A stretch of DNA of 64,000 nt, taken from contig NZ_CM000961.1 in NCBI RefSeq assembly GCF_000143825.1, positions 558,001-622,000 of the forward strand, read 5' to 3'. A program made the position numbers and the translations under genes. Below the pieces are notes generated by a model. That model did no database searches, was not told the DNA's origin, and saw nothing but the letters and a program-made list of their open reading frames with translations. Shown one piece after another: positions 61,207-64,000 of this stretch. Source of the DNA: Corynebacterium genitalium ATCC 33030. GTDB lineage: Bacteria > Actinomycetota > Actinomycetes > Mycobacteriales > Mycobacteriaceae. How positions within the stretch are numbered: position 1 is the first letter of the stretch; every line of letters begins with the position of its first letter.

Positions 61207-62370
61207 GTGCTGAATTTCATTTATTGGCCTATCTCAGCGGTGCTGTGGTTCTGGCACAAGATTTTCGGATACATCTTCTCGCCGGATTCGGGCGCCTCGT
61301 GGCTGCTGGCCATTGTCTTCCTGACGTTCACCATTCGTATCTTCCTGGTCAAGCCGATGGTCAACCAGCTGCGCGCCGGCCGGAAGATGCAGGAACTGCA
61401 GCCGCAGCTGCAAGAGATCCGCGCGAAGTACAAGAACGACCAGCAGAAGATGGCGATGGAGACCCAGAAGGTCTACAAAGAAGCCAAGATGAACCCGCTG
61501 GCCAGCTGCATTGTTCCGCTGGTTCAGCTGCCGGTGTTCATTGGTCTGTTCCACGTGCTGCGCTCGTTCAACCGCACCGGTACGGGCGCCGGCGGTTTGG
61601 GCATGTCCATCGAGCAGAACCGCAACACAGCGAACTACATCTTCTCCCCCGAAGACGTGCAGTCCTTCCTGGACGCCCGCATCTTCGGTATCCCGCTGTC
61701 GTCCTACATGTCCATGCCGGAGGAGCAGTTCGCGGCCTTCGCCCCGGTGGACTTCACCCGCATGAACATCATCATGGTGGCTCTGCCGCTGGTGCTCATC
61801 TGTGTGGTGATGACCCACCTCAACGCCCGTCTGAGCATGTCCCGTCAGCGCAAGCGCATGGCCAAGAAGAAGGCCGAGGATGAGCTGCGCGGCAAGAAGC
61901 CGTCCCAGGACGGCCCGCTGTCTCCGGAGATGATGGAGACGCAGATGAAGACCATGAACGGCATGATGTTGTGGTTCCTCCCGGCAACCCTGCTGTTCAC
62001 CGGCTTCCTGTGGCACATCGGTCTGCTGACCTACATGGTGTCCAACAACGTGTGGACGCTGGTGCAGACCAAGCTCGTCTTCGACAAGATGGACAAAGAA
62101 GAGGCCGCTGAGGAAGAGGCTAAGCGCGAAGCGCGCCGCGCTTCTGCCCCGCAGGTTGGCGCACGCAAGGTGGATAACCGTTCCAAGAAGCAGCGCGCCA
62201 AGGACGCACAGAACCAGGCCCGGACCAACGCGAACACGAACCACCCGGAAGGTGTGACTGAGCCGGAAGAGCAATCGGAACCGCAGCCGGAACAGAAGAC
62301 CCGCCAGCAAATCCAGAACGAGCTGAGCAAGAACAACAAGAGCAAGAAGAAAAAGAAGAAGGGGAAGTAG
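61207..62370 (+). CDS. yidC: YidC/OxaI-family membrane protein insertase
   Basis: The protein has 387 residues and starts at GTG. About five membrane helices are visible. SWLLAIVFLTFTIRIFLVKPMVNQLRAGRKMQELQPQLQEI is the first core helix and coiled region; MNPLASCIVPLVQLPVFIGLFHVLR and the late GFLWHIGLLTYMVSNNVWTLVQ follow. The long Lys/Glu-rich tail ends KNNKSKKKKKKGK and probably binds ribosomes. rsmG starts 1 bp after the stop; the jag gene found between them in mycobacteria is not present here. Confidence 0.95.
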   Translation: MLNFIYWPISAVLWFWHKIFGYIFSPDSGASWLLAIVFLTFTIRIFLVKPMVNQLRAGRKMQELQPQLQEIRAKYKNDQQKMAMETQKVYKEAKMNPLASCIVPLVQLPVFIGLFHVLRSFNRTGTGAGGLGMSIEQNRNTANYIFSPEDVQSFLDARIFGIPLSSYMSMPEEQFAAFAPVDFTRMNIIMVALPLVLICVVMTHLNARLSMSRQRKRMAKKKAEDELRGKKPSQDGPLSPEMMETQMKTMNGMMLWFLPATLLFTGFLWHIGLLTYMVSNNVWTLVQTKLVFDKMDKEEAAEEEAKREARRASAPQVGARKVDNRSKKQRAKDAQNQARTNANTNHPEGVTEPEEQSEPQPEQKTRQQIQNELSKNNKSKKKKKKGK

Positions 62371-62371
62371 G

Positions 62372-62983
62372 GTGCCTGACGTCGCAGCGGAGATCTTCGG
62401 GGACCGTCTGCCGTTGGCGCAGGCGTACCACGACTCGCTGGCCACGACTGCCGCGCAGCGCGGCTTCATCGGCCCGAAGGAAGTTCCCCGTCTGTGGGAC
62501 CGGCACATCTTCAACTGCGCCGTGATCGGCGAGGCCTTCAAGGAAGGCCAGCGCATCGCGGACATCGGTTCTGGCGCTGGCCTGCCGGGCATCCCGCTGG
62601 CCATTGCGCGCCCCGACCTGGACATCACCCTCATCGAGCCGCTGCTCAAGCGCTCCACCTACCTCGGCGAAGTCGTTGAAGAACTCGGGCTAGACAACGT
62701 GACCGTTATTCGTGGTCGTGCAGAAGAGCAGAAAAAGATGCTTTTCGACGCTGTGACATCCCGCGCCGTCGCCCCCCTGGGCAAATTGGCGTCCTGGTCG
62801 CTTCCGTTGGTGCGCCCGGGAGGTGCGATGGTGGCGATGAAGGGGGCGTCGGTAAGCGAAGAGCTGGAACGCGACGCGAAACAGATCGCGAAAGCTGGCG
62901 GCGTTGATGCCGATATTTTCACTGTTGGTGAGGGTGTTTTGGACCAACCCACAACCATGATCCGCATTGTCCGGTCCGCTTAG
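62372..62983 (+). CDS. rsmG: RsmG: 16S rRNA m7G527 methyltransferase
   Basis: The protein has 203 residues and starts at GTG. RLWDRHIFNCAVIGEAF, the SAM motif ADIGSGAGLPGIPLAIARPD and VTVIRGRAEE are characteristic. The product methylates G527 of 16S rRNA. The next gene, parA, begins 13 bp after its stop. Confidence 0.95.
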   Translation: MPDVAAEIFGDRLPLAQAYHDSLATTAAQRGFIGPKEVPRLWDRHIFNCAVIGEAFKEGQRIADIGSGAGLPGIPLAIARPDLDITLIEPLLKRSTYLGEVVEELGLDNVTVIRGRAEEQKKMLFDAVTSRAVAPLGKLASWSLPLVRPGGAMVAMKGASVSEELERDAKQIAKAGGVDADIFTVGEGVLDQPTTMIRIVRSA

Positions 62984-62996
62984 TACTCTGTCAAGT

Positions 62997-63941
62997 ATGT
63001 GGGATGACACTCCGATCGGCGCCGCTGCCCAGCGCGCCGCGCAGATGAACTCGAACAGCACCTCCGTGCCCAAGCCGGAGAAGCCGCGCGTGTTCACGGT
63101 GGCTAACCAGAAGGGCGGTGTGGGTAAAACCACCACGTCCGTGAACCTGGCTGCTTCGCTTGCGCGGATGGGCCGCAAGGTGCTGGTCGTGGACTTGGAC
63201 CCCCAGGGCAATGCGTCGACAGCACTCGGTGCCGCACACCGCGACGGGGAGACCTCCAGCTATGAGCTCCTCATCGGCGACGCGACGGCGGCAGAAGCGC
63301 TGCAGCGCTCCACCGATAACCAGAACCTGTGGTGCATCCCGGCGACGATTGACCTGGCCGGTGCGGAGATCGAGCTGGTCAGCGTCGTACGCCGCGAATA
63401 CCGCCTCGCGGATGCGCTGCACAGCGAGTTCCTGGAAGAGTACGGCTTCGACTACGTCTTCGTGGACTGCCCGCCATCGTTGGGCCTACTGACGATTAAC
63501 GCGATGAACGCGGTGGATGAGGTGCTCATTCCGATCCAGTGCGAGTACTACGCGCTCGAGGGTGTGGGCCAGCTGCTGAACAACATCGCGATGATCCGCC
63601 AGGCCCTGAACCCGAACCTGCACATTTCGGCCGTCCTGCTGACGATGTACGACGGCCGCACGAAGCTCGCGGAGCAGGTCGCCGAGGAGGTTCGCGGCCA
63701 GTTCGGCGACGTGGTGCTGCGCAATGTGATCCCGCGTTCAGTGAAGGTGTCGGAGGCGCCGGGTTTCGGCCAAACTGTCATCGATTACGATGCCGGTTCG
63801 ACCGGCGCGCTGGCGTACTTCGACGCGGCGAAGGAGCTGGCTACCCGCGGCGACTACCAGCCGCACTCGAGCACCGGGCCGATCGGCGTCAGCCCTGAGA
63901 TTGCGGAACAACTTGGTGATTCGGGCGAGGAAGAGGATTAA
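62997..63941 (+). CDS. parA: ParA: chromosome partitioning ATPase
   Basis: The protein has 314 residues from the ATG at 62997. The deviant Walker A is NQKGGVGKTTTSVNLAA, Walker A' is DLDPQGNASTALG, and Walker B is DYVFVDCPPSLGLLTINAM. It moves ParB-parS complexes and, in corynebacteria, connects to polar DivIVA. No parS site (TGTTTCACGTGAAACA) was found in the window. Confidence 0.95.
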   Translation: MWDDTPIGAAAQRAAQMNSNSTSVPKPEKPRVFTVANQKGGVGKTTTSVNLAASLARMGRKVLVVDLDPQGNASTALGAAHRDGETSSYELLIGDATAAEALQRSTDNQNLWCIPATIDLAGAEIELVSVVRREYRLADALHSEFLEEYGFDYVFVDCPPSLGLLTINAMNAVDEVLIPIQCEYYALEGVGQLLNNIAMIRQALNPNLHISAVLLTMYDGRTKLAEQVAEEVRGQFGDVVLRNVIPRSVKVSEAPGFGQTVIDYDAGSTGALAYFDAAKELATRGDYQPHSSTGPIGVSPEIAEQLGDSGEEED

Positions 63942-63944
63942 ACC

Positions 63945-64000
63945 ATGGCGGAGCAACCGAAGAAGAACAACAAAGGCGGTCTGGGCAAAGGCTTGGCCGC
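63945..64000 (+). CDS. parB: ParB: partitioning protein, N-terminus only (runs off window)
   Basis: The ATG at 63945 lies 3 bp after the parA stop. The visible start AEQPKKNNKGGLGKGLAA fits the conserved KGGLGKGLAA N-terminal motif of ParB that stimulates ParA. Confidence 0.9.
   Translation, partial: MAEQPKKNNKGGLGKGLA

Noticed and set aside
62900..64000. parS site near parA-parB
   Set aside because: No match to TGTTTCACGTGAAACA with two or fewer changes was seen here or elsewhere in the window.

Overview
The window is a high-GC actinobacterial chromosome segment that fits the genus Corynebacterium. It carries the pknA/pknB division kinase operon, a replication-origin block in corynebacterial/mycobacterial order, an McbR-type methionine operator, DUF3566 next to gyrA, CrgA, and YPDG-type surface repeats. 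The species cannot be named from the sequence alone.

Layout. 1-600: the right end of an IS3-type insertion sequence, cut by the window edge, beside tRNA-Leu(CAG). 0.75-9.9 kb: fhaA-fhaB-pstP-rodA-pbpA-pknA-pknB and then crgA, the Ser/Thr-phosphorylation control unit for elongation and division. 10-13 kb: a DnaA-box cluster, an aldehyde dehydrogenase, a rhomboid protease and PpiA. 13-15.4 kb: the metQNI methionine ABC importer behind an McbR-like palindrome. 15.5-23.7 kb: a PucR-type regulator divergent from gabT, gabD, a YkvI-type transporter, a CaiB/BaiF CoA-transferase and a glutaryl-CoA dehydrogenase. Read together these look like a 5-aminovalerate/GABA to glutarate to crotonyl-CoA route. 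23.6-25.1 kb: an Abi-type phage-defence gene between two 211-bp direct repeats that duplicate the 3' end of the dehydrogenase gene. 25.2-28.5 kb: metF-metE.

28.9-40 kb is more accessory: a small membrane protein, a TetR regulator with a degenerate ABC ATPase and a YhgE/Pip exporter-like protein, a secreted lipase, a secreted glycoside hydrolase, a two-component-system scar, a CPBP protease, a polysaccharide deacetylase lipoprotein, an FAD monooxygenase, and IS remnants next to tRNA-Ala(TGC) and tRNA-Ile(GAT). 40.6-46.6 kb: DUF3566, gyrA, a ribbon-helix-helix protein with a Doc-like remnant, a YPDG-repeat surface protein and two small companions. 46.7-50.9 kb: a thiamine-pyrimidine salvage locus with two TPP riboswitches and convergent tenA-tenA / thiYXZ units. 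51-64 kb: a hydrolase and then the origin block gyrB-dciA-recF-dnaN-oriC-dnaA / rpmH-rnpA-yidD-yidC-rsmG-parA-parB.

The most unusual points are the repeat-flanked Abi insertion, the aminovalerate/glutarate gene cluster, the DnaA-box cluster about 48 kb from oriC, the histidine-kinase/response-regulator fusion scar, and several 80-110 bp intergenic elements with perfect 13-15 bp terminal inverted repeats.
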